A stretch of DNA of 64,000 nucleotides, taken from assembly GCF_009720675.1 (NCBI RefSeq), contig NZ_WNJO01000006.1, positions 62,001 to 126,000 on the forward strand, read 5' to 3'. The notes under the pieces are model-generated. The model was not told where the DNA came from. It did not search any database and was given only the letters and a program-made list of their open reading frames with translations. Both the position numbers and the translations under genes were made by a program. Position 1 is the first letter of the stretch. The number at the start of each line of letters is the position of its first letter. The DNA comes from Secundilactobacillus folii (GTDB lineage: Bacteria > Bacillota > Bacilli > Lactobacillales > Lactobacillaceae). Below, piece after piece: positions 36,039-45,598 of this stretch.

Positions 36039-36103
36039 GTGTTACTCTAGTTATGCTAATTAAACGGGTGATGTCAAAAACTTTCTCTTATGCCGTTAAT
36101 AGT

Positions 36104-36499
36104 TTAGCAATTCTTGATCTCAGCTGGAATACCTTCAGCAAAGGCTTCCAGGACTTTCGACCCGTCAGCAATTTGGACGTTATTATCCAGTAACTGACCG
36201 TTGTTGCTCAGTGACAGCATGGCTTTTCGGTAATCAAGCTTCAAGCCCTTTCCCAAGAAGTAAATATCGTAGTCAGAAGTGTATAATTTAAGACCGGCGT
36301 TATTTTCAACTGGAACGTTGTAATCAGGATCCGGTTGATCTAAAACAACTAAGGTAAACTTAGTTCCGATACTGCAAGCACCACCGTGCAAGGAGTATTT
36401 GCCACCAGCATCGTCAGTGATCAACGCCAGCGTTTTGTTCGTCAGTTGTTTAGCTTTGAGTTCAGTTATACAGTCAGGTGTAAGATAGATTTCAGCCAT
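36104..36499 (-). CDS. Iron-sulfur biosynthesis-family (HesB-like) protein
   Basis: 131 residues from ATG 36499, set by AAAGGAGGA. It resembles the YqkB-type HesB-fold proteins annotated as iron-sulfur cluster biosynthesis family in lactobacilli: GGKYSLHGGACSIGTKF near residue 32, then YDIYFLGKG. It has a Cys within GGACS and a C-terminal Cys, but not the full three-cysteine IscA set. Its role is unknown. It is a single-gene unit and the second HesB-fold protein in the window. Confidence 0.8.
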   Translation of the reverse strand: MAEIYLTPDCITELKAKQLTNKTLALITDDAGGKYSLHGGACSIGTKFTLVVLDQPDPDYNVPVENNAGLKLYTSDYDIYFLGKGLKLDYRKAMLSLSNNGQLLDNNVQIADGSKVLEAFAEGIPAEIKNC

Positions 36500-36609
36500 T
36501 TGAATTCCTCCTTTTGCGAGTGTCTCCATTACTTGGAAAGTAATGAGTCGTTCGTTAAATTCAGACTAGCACAATTAAATTGTGAATCCAATAAATGACC
36601 CCCAAAAAT

Positions 36610-37449
36610 TTAATGATGAAGTATGCCAAAATAGCTAAACACCAGGATTCCAAGGATAATTCGATACCAGCCAAATAATTTAAAGTCGTTACGTTTAATG
36701 TAATTGAGTAGAAATTTAATCGATAAGTACGCGACGACAAAGGAAACCACGACCCCAGTGAGTAGGACGGCTAACTGAAGTTCTGAAAAACCGTTGCCAT
36801 GGATGAGATATTTAGCAATTTTCAGGAAAGAGGCACCAAACATGGTTGGAATCGCTAAAAAAAATGAAAATTCTGTGGCAACGTAACGGGAGGTTCCCAA
36901 GAGAATGGCGCCTAGAATAGTCGCCCCAGAGCGGGAAGTACCCGGTACTAGTGATAAAACCTGAAACAAACCGATAAAAATTGCCATCCTAAGTGACAGA
37001 GCGTTAAGGTCGGTAAACTTCGGCACGCGGTTTTGGTTGATGTTTTCAATTACAATGAACAAAAATCCGTATATAATTAGGGTGGAAGCGATTACAGGCC
37101 ACGTAGTCAGATGAGCATCCATCCAATCATTGAGAGGTAGACCAATGACGATGGATGGTAGTACTGCAAGGATAACTTTCAACCACAGTACCCAGGTTTG
37201 GTGCCGTTGCAAAGCCACTTTTTTGCGGGACCACGGATTCAGTTTATTGAAGTACAAAACGACGACAGCCATAATTGCCCCAAGTTGGATAACCACCATG
37301 AACATGTTGATGAAAGCAGTTGGTTGCTTGAGTCTGACAAATTCATCTGCGAGATACAAGTGCCCGGTGGAACTGATTGGTAGGAATTCCGTGACACCCT
37401 CAACGATTCCTAGGAAAATTGCTTGGAGAATTTCGATCACTATTTTCAC
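36610..37449 (-). CDS. uppP: Undecaprenyl-diphosphate phosphatase
   Basis: Recycles the lipid carrier of peptidoglycan and teichoic acid synthesis and gives bacitracin tolerance. 279 residues with a GTG start behind AGAGGA. The family motifs are intact: [18 protein letters not shown] near residues 14-31 and [14 protein letters not shown] near 165. About eight membrane segments are visible. It stands alone; the neighbouring TetR gene at 37740 is divergent and could but need not control it. Confidence 0.96.
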   Translation of the reverse strand: MKIVIEILQAIFLGIVEGVTEFLPISSTGHLYLADEFVRLKQPTAFINMFMVVIQLGAIMAVVVLYFNKLNPWSRKKVALQRHQTWVLWLKVILAVLPSIVIGLPLNDWMDAHLTTWPVIASTLIIYGFLFIVIENINQNRVPKFTDLNALSLRMAIFIGLFQVLSLVPGTSRSGATILGAILLGTSRYVATEFSFFLAIPTMFGASFLKIAKYLIHGNGFSELQLAVLLTGVVVSFVVAYLSIKFLLNYIKRNDFKLFGWYRIILGILVFSYFGILHH

Positions 37450-37663
37450 ACATCCTCTGCTTGATCTTTCAGTATTTATTTATTTTAGGGAAGTGGTGTG
37501 AAGCGCTTGTTTGGTTTGTGTAAAAGTTGTGTAAATATTGAAGAGGGTCTTCGCAAACTGTTTATAGTTTTTAAAATTTAGGCACATAATTTATTAGCTG
37601 TTCCCTTCGATACCAGATATACCATTTTGTCATAATTTAATGGCTATTTCGGTGTTGTTATCG

Positions 37664-37691
37664 TTTACAGTAGAACGTGGCCTGTTATATT
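37664..37691 (+). promoter_or_regulatory. Promoter of the TetR gene at 37740
   Basis: TTTACA at 37664 and TATATT at 37686, 16 bp apart. Confidence 0.55.
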
Positions 37692-37739
37692 ATTTATATA
37701 TCAATGTTAGAGAGCAACAACATCTAAGGGGGGTAAATT

Positions 37740-38288
37740 ATGGTCTCGTATGCACGCTTACGAACGCGTAATCAGATAACGATAGCAATGTTGACCTTAT
37801 TAAAAACTCACCGGATCGATGATATTGAAGTTACCCAAATTTGTGAAGCCGCACTAATCAAGCGCAGTACGTTTTACCGTTATTTTCATGACAAAATTGA
37901 AGTCACTGAGGCGGTTCTGGATAAGCTCTTGGAGGACTGGCAAAATGCTGGTCATGGCGAGCGCACGCCAGCCGAAATTGCAGATTTTTTTATGGACAAT
38001 TACGACGTCTTTTCGCACTTGCAAGTGGACGCCAGTAGCCGGCACTACGCAGATATTCAAAAGATTTTACAGCGTTGGATCATGGCTCGAATTGGACAAA
38101 GAAAAAAGTTTACGCAACCGGTTATTGAGCGCGTCAGAAGAACGCACGACCCCATGTTATCAATTATCTTTCTCCTTGATGGCACGTTTGGAGTCTTGGC
38201 GCAGGCAAATTTATCAAATCAGCGTGACCGACTCAGGGTCAAGGCGTTTTTGATGGAAGTTGTCGAAGGCATCCAGAATTATAAGTAA
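37740..38288 (+). CDS. TetR-family transcriptional regulator
   Basis: 182 residues behind AAGGGGGG. The helix-turn-helix ends with ALIKRSTFYRYFHDKIEV. The C-terminal half is a helical domain of unknown ligand. It is monocistronic with a perfect terminator. The divergent neighbour is uppP, 290 bases away, so the target is not obvious. Confidence 0.86.
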   Translation: MVSYARLRTRNQITIAMLTLLKTHRIDDIEVTQICEAALIKRSTFYRYFHDKIEVTEAVLDKLLEDWQNAGHGERTPAEIADFFMDNYDVFSHLQVDASSRHYADIQKILQRWIMARIGQRKKFTQPVIERVRRTHDPMLSIIFLLDGTFGVLAQANLSNQRDRLRVKAFLMEVVEGIQNYK

Positions 38289-38364
38289 ACTTTATTTATA
38301 TTATGGAAATAAAAGTGCGAGGAAGAATTAGAGTAGATAAAGGATTCTTTCCGGATAATTTTAT

Positions 38365-38405
38365 ACAAAAGGCGTGATTTCAATTTGAAATCACGCCTTT
38401 TGTAT
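38365..38405 (+). terminator. Intrinsic terminator of the TetR gene
   Basis: AAAAGGCGTGATTTCA pairs perfectly with TGAAATCACGCCTTTT, loop ATT. Confidence 0.92.
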
Positions 38406-38485
38406 TGGTTTGAAAGATAGTTGCTTTATTCAGCCACTTTTAGCGGGCTTTCTGAAAATATCGGGTATTTTACCGAGATGAATTT

Positions 38486-39061
38486 TCATAAATGCTGCAA
38501 CAATTTGTCACTCTCCGTTACCCAACCGATTCGTGGGAAAATTTTCCTGAAGAAGAAGCGGTGACTCTCTGGATCCCGGTCAGCACAGGCGTCTTCCACT
38601 GAGATGACACGATAACGGTGTTCATAGGCGTCAAAACCAGTGGCGTAGACACCGTTGGAAGACGAGACCCCGGTCAAAATGATCGTGTCGATACCTTGCC
38701 GTTGAAGCTGAACTTCTAGATCAGTTCCGAAAAAGGCGCTGGGATTATGTTTAGTGACTGTGATCACGTTGGTTGCGGAATCATCGTGAGCGATCGGCAT
38801 CATTAGCCGTGCTGTATTTGGCGACAGTGGTGGCTTCTCGAACCCATTCGGAAACGGAAAAAGGTTTTGGACGTCTGGCATATTGACGGTCACTTGGACG
38901 ATCAAGATGGCTGTGTTCTTAAGCCGGTTCGCGAGTTGATTATTGACTGCCAGCACTTCCGCAGATGTGCTGGGACCAATCGTTGGGGCTGCCAAAATAT
39001 TATCCTGCATATCAATTGCAATGTAAGCTGTTTTAGAAGGTTCAATCGTTGGTAATGCCAT
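38486..39061 (-). CDS. Isochorismatase-superfamily protein
   Basis: 191 residues from ATG 39061. The AGCAGTGA upstream is a weak ribosome binding site, fitting a gene translated from the end of the uvrA-like transcript (stop codon at 39087). AIDMQDNI near residue 15 gives the catalytic Asp, and TKHNPSAFFGT near 107 the catalytic Lys. The position of the nucleophile cysteine reads GVSSSNGVYATG, with Gly instead of Cys. True isochorismatases lack the cysteine while nicotinamidase-type hydrolases need it, so a cysteine-independent hydrolase or a non-enzymatic role is likely. It lies in an operon with the UvrA-like protein. Confidence 0.83.
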   Translation of the reverse strand: MALPTIEPSKTAYIAIDMQDNILAAPTIGPSTSAEVLAVNNQLANRLKNTAILIVQVTVNMPDVQNLFPFPNGFEKPPLSPNTARLMMPIAHDDSATNVITVTKHNPSAFFGTDLEVQLQRQGIDTIILTGVSSSNGVYATGFDAYEHRYRVISVEDACADRDPESHRFFFRKIFPRIGWVTESDKLLQHL

Positions 39062-39086
39062 TATTTCACTGCTTTCTGCTTGTCGT

Positions 39087-41615
39087 TTAAGCGTCCTCTG
39101 GTTCACCAAACTTTGACCAATGTTTCTGCAGATAGTCAACGGTTAGGCTGCGATCAGATTGTTTCACTAGGTCCAACGGTTTGCCAGTCGCGACGATGCG
39201 GCCACCAGCTTGACCGCCGCGAGGCCCCATATCGATTAGATAATCGGCATTTAACATCAGATCCACATCATGAGTGATGATTAGAATCGTTGCACCCTTG
39301 ATCCGTAAGCGGTCGATGATCTGCAGCAGGGTCTGGACGTCTAGCGGATGCAACCCAATGGAGGGTTCATCGAAGACGAATAACGTGCCAGCCTGACGCT
39401 TTGTGAGGTGGCTGACTAGCTTGAGGCGTTGAGCTTCGCCGCCTGACAGGGTCGGTGTACTTTCACCGAGGTGCAAGTAGGCCAGACCAACCTCTTGCAG
39501 CTGCTTGAGCTGACGTTCGATTTTCGGCACGTCCTTAAACACGGGAATCGCTTCTTCGACGGACATTGAAAGCAGGTCAACGATCGAATAACCGTGCCAC
39601 TTGATCTGTTGAATGTCATCCTTATAGCGGGTCCCGTGGCAGACGGGGCAGACTTCTTCCATGTCCGGCAGGTACTGAATGTCGAGCGTGATCGTACCTA
39701 AACCACCGCAGTTCGGGCAGGCACCCTGCTTATTGTTGTACGAAAAGTAGGCGATGCCGTAGTGGCGTTTCTTAGATTCGGGCAGCGCCGCAAACATGTG
39801 GCGAAGTGAATCCATGATGCTGGTGTAAGTGGCCAGTGTGGAGCGGGTATTTTTACCGACGGGCGTCGCATCCACACTGACAACGTCTTGCAGGTCGGTC
39901 TGCAAGTCAGTCACCTGTGCAGGCAGTTTGTGTTGCTGCTTACGTGCTTGGATGGCAGGAACCAGACTGTCGAGGATCAGACTGGTTTTACCAGCTCCAG
40001 AGAACCCAGTAATGGCGGTGACTTTGTTATCTGGAAATGCAGTTGAAACGTGGTGCAGATTAAAGTAATCACTGACGGTGATGTGCGTTGACTTGCCGTT
40101 TGCCTTTTTTGCGGGGTGCTTCTTTTGCAGAATGGCCGCTTTGCCAGCCAGAAACGGGCCAATCAGTGAATGGGGGTTGTGGACCAGTTCGTTTGGCTGT
40201 CCCTGAGCAATCACTTGACCGCCTTCATCACCAGACCCCGGGCCAATTTCAATCACCCAGTCGGCGGCGGCAATAATATCAACTTCGTGGTCGACAACGA
40301 CCAGTGAATTACCCTGAGCGATCAATTCACGAAAGACGTTGATCAGACCGTGGATGTTATCGGGATGTAAGCCAATCGACGGTTCATCCAGCACGTAGAG
40401 GACACCAGTAGTTTCGGTTCGCAGTGTCCGAGCAAGCTGAATTCGCTGAAGTTCCCCGGTCGACAAGGTGTTACCGCTTCTGGATAAGCTTAGGTATTCC
40501 AGGCCAAGTTCCAGTAGGGGCCGCAAATTATCCTCCAGTTCGGTAAATAAGATCTCTGCCAGATGGTTCATGTTTTCAGGCAGGGATTTCTTAGTCTTAG
40601 TTTCCCAGTCGGCTAACTGGTCAAGCTGCATGTCTGCGACTTCAGCAATGTTTTTACCACCAACTAACTGCTTTAGCCGTTCCGGATTTAACCTTGACCC
40701 ATGACAAGTTGGACAGGTCGAAAAGTGGTAGAACTGGTTAATACGGGCAATGGACCGTTCATTTGTCGAATTCTTCGCTGAGTCTTCTACGGCAGCGTAG
40801 GCGTTTTCGTAGAGTGCGTTATCCATGTGAAATACCCGGCCGGTGCCAGTCGTGAGATCAACTGGATAAGTCTTCGATTCACCGTGCAACACAATGTCTC
40901 GCTCGTGTTCAGTCAGATCCTTATAAGGCACGTCGGTTCGAACGCCAAGCGTCGCCACAACTTTTGGCATAAAATTACGGCCTGGCAGGTGCCACGAACC
41001 GACCACGCCTTCGTCGATCGACAGATTTTCGTCACCGATCAGTTTGGATTCGTCCAGTTGACGGACCACTCCCAGACCGCCGCAAGTTGGGCAAGCACCG
41101 GTAGAGTTAAACGAAAAGTCCTCCGCGCTTGGCGCCATAAAGCGGACCCCACAAGTTGGACAGGTCAACATTCCCATGTCGTCGCCAGCCAGATCCATAA
41201 CTTGAGCGATTTGAATCGTTGACGGAATGCGGTGACCATTGGGACAAACCGGTGAACCTAACCGCGAAAAGATGAGGCGGATGACGTTAAAGGCCTCGGT
41301 CAGGGAACCCACGGTCGAACGCTCCGATGGAATACTTGGCCGCTGACGCAGTGCCAAAGCCGAGGGAATATGCTTGACTGACTGAACCTGGGACTTTTTA
41401 TTTTGCGCAATTCGTCGCCGGGTGTAAGTCGATAAAGCGTCCAAGTAGCGCCGGGATCCCTCAGCATAGAGGATGCCCATTGCTAGCGAACTCTTTCCCG
41501 AACCAGACGGCCCAGAAATGGCAACAAATTTATTCAATGGAATATCAACGTTAATGTTCTTTAAGTTATTAACGCTGCCACCACGGACTTCAATGTGATC
41601 TATAGGTTGTACCAA
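39087..41615 (-). CDS. UvrA-like ABC ATPase, short form
   Basis: 842 residues against about 950 for housekeeping UvrA, with a TTG start behind AGGTGG. Two ATP sites are present: GPSGSGKSS (35-43) with LSTGELQR, and GFSGAGKTS with LSGGEAQR. Zinc-type CPTC and CPNC/CPVC pairs are retained, while the UvrB-binding region is reduced. Such short UvrA paralogues (UvrA2/DrrC type) are linked to drug or DNA-damage tolerance and do not replace UvrA in repair. The isochorismatase-family gene follows on the same transcript. I do not assign a gene symbol, since the true uvrA is expected elsewhere in the genome. Confidence 0.88.
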   Translation of the reverse strand: MVQPIDHIEVRGGSVNNLKNINVDIPLNKFVAISGPSGSGKSSLAMGILYAEGSRRYLDALSTYTRRRIAQNKKSQVQSVKHIPSALALRQRPSIPSERSTVGSLTEAFNVIRLIFSRLGSPVCPNGHRIPSTIQIAQVMDLAGDDMGMLTCPTCGVRFMAPSAEDFSFNSTGACPTCGGLGVVRQLDESKLIGDENLSIDEGVVGSWHLPGRNFMPKVVATLGVRTDVPYKDLTEHERDIVLHGESKTYPVDLTTGTGRVFHMDNALYENAYAAVEDSAKNSTNERSIARINQFYHFSTCPTCHGSRLNPERLKQLVGGKNIAEVADMQLDQLADWETKTKKSLPENMNHLAEILFTELEDNLRPLLELGLEYLSLSRSGNTLSTGELQRIQLARTLRTETTGVLYVLDEPSIGLHPDNIHGLINVFRELIAQGNSLVVVDHEVDIIAAADWVIEIGPGSGDEGGQVIAQGQPNELVHNPHSLIGPFLAGKAAILQKKHPAKKANGKSTHITVSDYFNLHHVSTAFPDNKVTAITGFSGAGKTSLILDSLVPAIQARKQQHKLPAQVTDLQTDLQDVVSVDATPVGKNTRSTLATYTSIMDSLRHMFAALPESKKRHYGIAYFSYNNKQGACPNCGGLGTITLDIQYLPDMEEVCPVCHGTRYKDDIQQIKWHGYSIVDLLSMSVEEAIPVFKDVPKIERQLKQLQEVGLAYLHLGESTPTLSGGEAQRLKLVSHLTKRQAGTLFVFDEPSIGLHPLDVQTLLQIIDRLRIKGATILIITHDVDLMLNADYLIDMGPRGGQAGGRIVATGKPLDLVKQSDRSLTVDYLQKHWSKFGEPEDA

Positions 41616-41827
41616 ATGTCCACCTGACTTTCTGAATAGTTGAATAATTCTATTTTAACGTAAATTCAATTGAGGTGAAAATGATGCGACTAAACTGTAT
41701 TTTACATAAACGCTTAATAATCGATTACATAAAAGAATTATTATCATATTTGTGTCCTTTTTTGAAGCAGTTTGATATGATTGGTATATAGATGAAGGCC
41801 ACCTCAAAAATGACAGGAGGGACTCTT

Positions 41828-42082
41828 ATGGGATTTTTATGGTCACTAATTGTTGGCGCCATTATCGGCGCGATTGCTGGCGCACTGACGAATCGCGGCC
41901 AGGCGATGGGTTGGATCGCCAACATTATCGCAGGCCTGCTAGGTTCAGTTGTTGGGCAGGCACTACTGGGCTCTTGGGGCCCGCAGTTGGCAGGGATGGC
42001 GCTGATACCATCAATTATTGGTGCGGTCATTTTGATCCTGATCGTATCGGTCTTTTTTGGGATGAAGCGCGATGAATCGTGA
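41828..42082 (+). CDS. GlsB/YeaQ/YmgE-family stress membrane protein
   Basis: 84 residues from ATG 41828, set by AGGAGGG at six bases. The whole protein is three glycine-rich membrane segments with the family pattern GAIIGAIAGAL, then WIANIIAGLLGSVVG, and IIGAVILILIVS. Members are transglycosylase-associated small membrane proteins induced by stress; their function is unknown. It is followed after 14 bases by another small membrane protein gene and then a terminator, so the two form one unit. Confidence 0.9.
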   Translation: MGFLWSLIVGAIIGAIAGALTNRGQAMGWIANIIAGLLGSVVGQALLGSWGPQLAGMALIPSIIGAVILILIVSVFFGMKRDES

Positions 42083-42096
42083 CGAAAGGTGGGACA

Positions 42097-42237
42097 ATGA
42101 TGGACGCATTACAATCGGTGTTTAAATTCATGATTGCCAGCACGTTAATTGTGGGTGGTGTTCTGGTAGGCGGCACCGTTTTTGCCGCTAAAAAAGTCAA
42201 CACTCTTGGCGATAAATTACAAAAGAAGCTGCATTAA
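42097..42237 (+). CDS. 46-residue single-span membrane protein
   Basis: The ORF starts ATG ATG at 42097 behind GAAAGGTGG, 14 bases after the GlsB-family stop codon. The product has one glycine/valine-rich membrane segment (about residues 12-31, ending VFAAKK) and a basic tail. It ends just before a clean terminator, so it is the second gene of the GlsB-type unit. Nothing in the sequence gives a function; partnership with the GlsB-like protein is inferred from the operon. Confidence 0.72.
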   Translation: MMDALQSVFKFMIASTLIVGGVLVGGTVFAAKKVNTLGDKLQKKLH

Positions 42238-42246
42238 ATTAGACTT

Positions 42247-42276
42247 GAACCGCACCGATGCTGGGTGCGGTTTTTA
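42247..42276 (+). terminator. Intrinsic terminator of the small membrane protein operon
   Basis: AACCGCACC pairs with GGTGCGGTT, loop GATGCTG, T run. Confidence 0.9.
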
Positions 42277-42532
42277 TGTGGTCAAGCTGGCAAGAAAGAT
42301 GACGTTCTAATGGGTGCTGGACGTTAAAGAGTATTTTAAGTCAGCTATCTTAATCTGTTTCGTGAAATGCAGTCCTCTAAGGTTCTAAACTATTAATATC
42401 TTCAGTAACTATCGATAAGTTTAAACGTTAGAAAATTGGCAGTCATTAGATATCATTGCGCCGATCAAAAAGTGTACAACAATGGCTAGCCACGATTAAA
42501 ATTCGGTATAAAAGGGGCCAGAAAGACCCTAA

Positions 42533-42583
42533 TTTGAGAAATTCTAATTTGCCCTTTAATTTAGAAATATTCTATTGTACAAT
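42533..42583 (+). promoter_or_regulatory. ahpC promoter region with two PerR-like boxes
   Basis: The box TTAGAAATATTCTAT (42561-42575) is close to the Firmicute PerR consensus (TTAGAATNATTCTAA) and fills the 17-bp spacer between TTTAAT (42555) and TACAAT (42578). A second box TTTGAGAAATTCTAA lies at 42533-42547. Together they suggest peroxide-controlled repression of ahpCF by a PerR/Fur-type protein encoded elsewhere. The rest of 42277-42532 shows no gene or strong hairpin. Confidence 0.72.
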
Positions 42584-42618
42584 GTCATTGTAGTAAAAAA
42601 TTCTGAGGAGGAATTCAC

Positions 42619-43182
42619 ATGAGTTTAGTAGGAAAACAAATTGAGGAATTTAAGGCACAGGCGTATCAAAACGGCAAGTTTATTGATGTTACAGACGCTG
42701 ATTTAAAGGGTCATTGGAGCGTTGTGATGTTTTATCCAGCCGACTTTTCGTTCGTCTGCCCAACCGAATTGGAAGATCTGCAAGATCAATATGAAACCCT
42801 GCAGAGTTTAGGGGTAGAAGTTTACTCCGTTTCTGAAGATACTCATTTTGTCCACAAGGCATGGCACGATGAGTCGGATGCGGTTGGCAAGTTAAAGTAC
42901 GCCATGATTGGTGATCCATCGCATCAATTAGCCAAGATGTTTGACGTCTTTGACGAAGAACAGGGTCTGGCACAACGGGGCACGTTCATTCTAGATAAGA
43001 ACGGTATCGTTCAATCCCTTGAGATCAACGCTGACGGCATTGGCCGTAACGCTTCCGAATACATTGACCGGATCAAAGCGGGTCAATACGTTGAATCACA
43101 TCCTGGTGAAGTCTGCCCTGCAAAGTGGAAGGAAGGTTCAGAAACCTTGACGCCCGGCCTCGACCTCGTAGGTAAGATTTAA
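42619..43182 (+). CDS. ahpC: Alkyl hydroperoxide reductase subunit C (2-Cys peroxiredoxin)
   Basis: Reduces hydrogen peroxide and organic peroxides, and is itself reduced by AhpF. 187 residues, normal length, with GAGGAGG upstream. The peroxidatic Cys47 lies in FVCPTE and the resolving Cys166 in EVCPAKW. ahpF follows with one base between stop and start. The promoter holds two PerR-like boxes. It lies well away from the redox cluster at 8-34 kb but serves the same general stress. Confidence 0.97.
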   Translation: MSLVGKQIEEFKAQAYQNGKFIDVTDADLKGHWSVVMFYPADFSFVCPTELEDLQDQYETLQSLGVEVYSVSEDTHFVHKAWHDESDAVGKLKYAMIGDPSHQLAKMFDVFDEEQGLAQRGTFILDKNGIVQSLEINADGIGRNASEYIDRIKAGQYVESHPGEVCPAKWKEGSETLTPGLDLVGKI

Positions 43183-43183
43183 G

Positions 43184-44737
43184 ATGCTGGATGATAAATT
43201 AAAACAGCAACTCAGTGCCTACCTGCAGTTACTTCAACAACCAGTAGTCTTCACGCTTGATGCTGGCGATTCAGAAAACGGGACCAAGGTTCGCGACTTT
43301 TTAAACGAGGTCGTTGCGCTATCGCCAAAGCTGTCGGTGGTAGAGGGCTCACTTAAGCGGCAGCCCAGTTTTACCGTTGACGCTCGGGGAGCTGCGCCTT
43401 CGGGAATCACCTTTGCGGGGATTCCATTAGGACACGAATTTGAATCGTTTGTTTTGGCACTGCTGCAGGTTTCTGGACACGCACCAAAGATTTCAGATCA
43501 GGTCAAACAACAAATCGAGGCCATTGATCAAGACCTGCACTTTGAAACCTTTGCCAGTTTAAGTTGTCATAACTGTCCTGACGTCGTTCAGGCACTTGAT
43601 ATCATGAGTGTTTTGAATCCTCACATTACGCATACCATGATCGAAGGCGGTATGTTTCAAGATGAAGCGGCAGCTCACGATATTATGGCTGTTCCAACGG
43701 TCTTTTTGAACGGTCAGGAATGGCATAATGGGCGTGCTACCCTAGAACAGTTGGTTAACAAAGCCCAGGGTAAGGCGGCCGTAGCGGCTGTTGATGAAAG
43801 CGTATCTGCTAAGACGTTTGATGTTTTGATCATTGGTGGTGGCCCCGCAGCCGGCTCAGCAGCTGTTTATTCAGCACGTAAGGGACTAGCAACCGCGGTC
43901 GTGGCTGATCACATGGGTGGCCAGCCACTGGAAACGGTGGGCATTGAAAACCTGATTGGCACCGACTATATCGAAGGTGAACAGCTGATGCAAAATATTC
44001 AGGCTCAGATGTCCAAGTACCAAGTCACTTTGATCGATGGTCAAACCGTGACGGGCCTCATTGGCGGGTCACCCGTTCAGGTTAATTTGAAGGGGGATAC
44101 TTCGCTGAAGGCCAGAACGGTGATCATTGCCACGGGTGCCCACTGGCGCAATGTCGGTGTTCCAGGCGAAGCTGAATTTCGCAACAAGGGTGTGGCCTAC
44201 TGTCCGCACTGTGATGGTCCACTTTACAAGGGTAAGAACGTAGCTGTGATCGGTGGCGGCAATTCCGGTGTTGAAGCGGCCATTGACCTTGCTGGTATCG
44301 CGAAACACGTTTCAGTGCTAGAGTTCGCGCCCAGCATCTCAGCTGATGCAGTGTTGACCAGCAAGGCACAGTCGTTAACTAACGTTGATCTGATCACCAA
44401 CGCTCAAACGACCAAGATCGAAGGCGATGGCCGGGTCACTGGCCTGACCTATGACGATCGTTCGAATGGCAATTCACACACTTTAGCAGTTGATGGCGTG
44501 TTCGTCCAGATTGGTTTGATTCCAAATACCGACTGGTTGGGCGATTGCCTGAATCTGAATGCTCAAGGTGAAATTGAGATTGATGAAAAAGGTGCTACTA
44601 GCCTACCAAATGTATTTGCAGCTGGTGATTGTACTAATTCCGCCTATAAGCAAATTGTGATTGCAATGGGCTCTGGTGCCACTGCAGCACTTGGCGCGTT
44701 TGATACCCTGGCACGACAGGTTGCCGTTGAAGAATAA
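43184..44737 (+). CDS. ahpF: Alkyl hydroperoxide reductase subunit F
   Basis: NADH-dependent flavoprotein that reduces AhpC. 517 residues. The N-terminal double-thioredoxin domain has CHNC at 128-131, and the thioredoxin-reductase-like domain has CPHC at 340-343. The FAD motif GGGPAGSAA lies near 215 and the NADH motif GGGNSGVEAA near 355. Layout and cysteine positions match the well-studied enterobacterial AhpF. It is coupled to ahpC; the ribosome binding site lies inside the end of ahpC. Confidence 0.97.
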   Translation: MLDDKLKQQLSAYLQLLQQPVVFTLDAGDSENGTKVRDFLNEVVALSPKLSVVEGSLKRQPSFTVDARGAAPSGITFAGIPLGHEFESFVLALLQVSGHAPKISDQVKQQIEAIDQDLHFETFASLSCHNCPDVVQALDIMSVLNPHITHTMIEGGMFQDEAAAHDIMAVPTVFLNGQEWHNGRATLEQLVNKAQGKAAVAAVDESVSAKTFDVLIIGGGPAAGSAAVYSARKGLATAVVADHMGGQPLETVGIENLIGTDYIEGEQLMQNIQAQMSKYQVTLIDGQTVTGLIGGSPVQVNLKGDTSLKARTVIIATGAHWRNVGVPGEAEFRNKGVAYCPHCDGPLYKGKNVAVIGGGNSGVEAAIDLAGIAKHVSVLEFAPSISADAVLTSKAQSLTNVDLITNAQTTKIEGDGRVTGLTYDDRSNGNSHTLAVDGVFVQIGLIPNTDWLGDCLNLNAQGEIEIDEKGATSLPNVFAAGDCTNSAYKQIVIAMGSGATAALGAFDTLARQVAVEE

Positions 44738-44755
44738 CCTGCGATGCAAATTTTC

Positions 44756-44802
44756 AAAAAAGCGTTAAGAATCATCATTTGATGGTGCCTAGCGCTTTTT
44801 TT
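44756..44802 (+). terminator. Intrinsic terminator of ahpCF
   Basis: AAAAAGCGTTA pairs with TAGCGCTTTTT with wobble pairs and an inner ATCATC/GATGGT stem, then T7. Confidence 0.8.
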
Positions 44803-44896
44803 CATGGTATATCTGAACGTGGCTCTTATTGAGATGGTTTAATTAGGGAAAATATTAGAGTTAAAAATTGGGTGTTTCAGCAAGGGAGCGTTGGAA

Positions 44897-45598
44897 GTGC
44901 AAGTCACTATTTTACTGGTTGAGGATGAAGCAGGTCTGAGGTCGTACTTAGAATCAGAATTAAAATTTGAAGACTACACAGTGATTTCAGTTTCGAGCGG
45001 TGAACAGGCGCTGGCAACTTTTAAAACCAGAGCAAGCCAGTTATCGTTGATCATTTTGGACTGGATGTTACCCGGCATTGACGGTTTAGGTGTTCTACGT
45101 CGGTTAAGACGGCATTCTGATATTCCAGTGATCATGATGACCGCTCGTGACTACGTTGGCGACAAGGTCTCTGGCTTGGATGCAGGAGCTGATGACTACA
45201 TTACAAAACCGTTTGAGACCGAGGAATTATTGGCGCGGATTCGGGTAATTTTACGGCGAAATGTGCACAAAAACGTGACTGATCCAATTTACCGGGTTGG
45301 ATCCTTATCCTTAGATACTAAAACGCGGCAGGTCTTTTTCGAAAATGATGAAGTTCAGCTCACACAACGTGAATTTGAATTACTGCTGACGTTTATGAAG
45401 CGACCTGAAGAAGTTTTGACTCGTGATGAACTACTAGATCTCGTTTGGGGTCAGAGCTTTGATGGTCAAATCAATATCGTGGACGTGTACGTACGGTACC
45501 TCAGAAATAAATTTAAGGAACACACTGATCGACAGCTGATTGAAACAGTTCGGGGTGTTGGTTATCGGTTAGAGGCGGCGTCAGAACATGAAAAATAG
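44897..45598 (+). CDS. OmpR/PhoB-family response regulator
   Basis: 233 residues from GTG 44897, chosen because GGGAG lies eight bases before it; TTG 44891 is too close. The receiver domain (1-115) has the acidic pair VEDE, phosphoacceptor Asp55 in LIILDWM, and the KPF lysine. The winged-helix domain (about 130-230) carries LTQREFELL and the ending GVGYRLE. It overlaps the histidine kinase gene by 11 bases. The dlt operon lies 456 bases after the kinase, so dlt control is possible but unproven. Confidence 0.95.
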   Translation: MQVTILLVEDEAGLRSYLESELKFEDYTVISVSSGEQALATFKTRASQLSLIILDWMLPGIDGLGVLRRLRRHSDIPVIMMTARDYVGDKVSGLDAGADDYITKPFETEELLARIRVILRRNVHKNVTDPIYRVGSLSLDTKTRQVFFENDEVQLTQREFELLLTFMKRPEEVLTRDELLDLVWGQSFDGQINIVDVYVRYLRNKFKEHTDRQLIETVRGVGYRLEAASEHEK

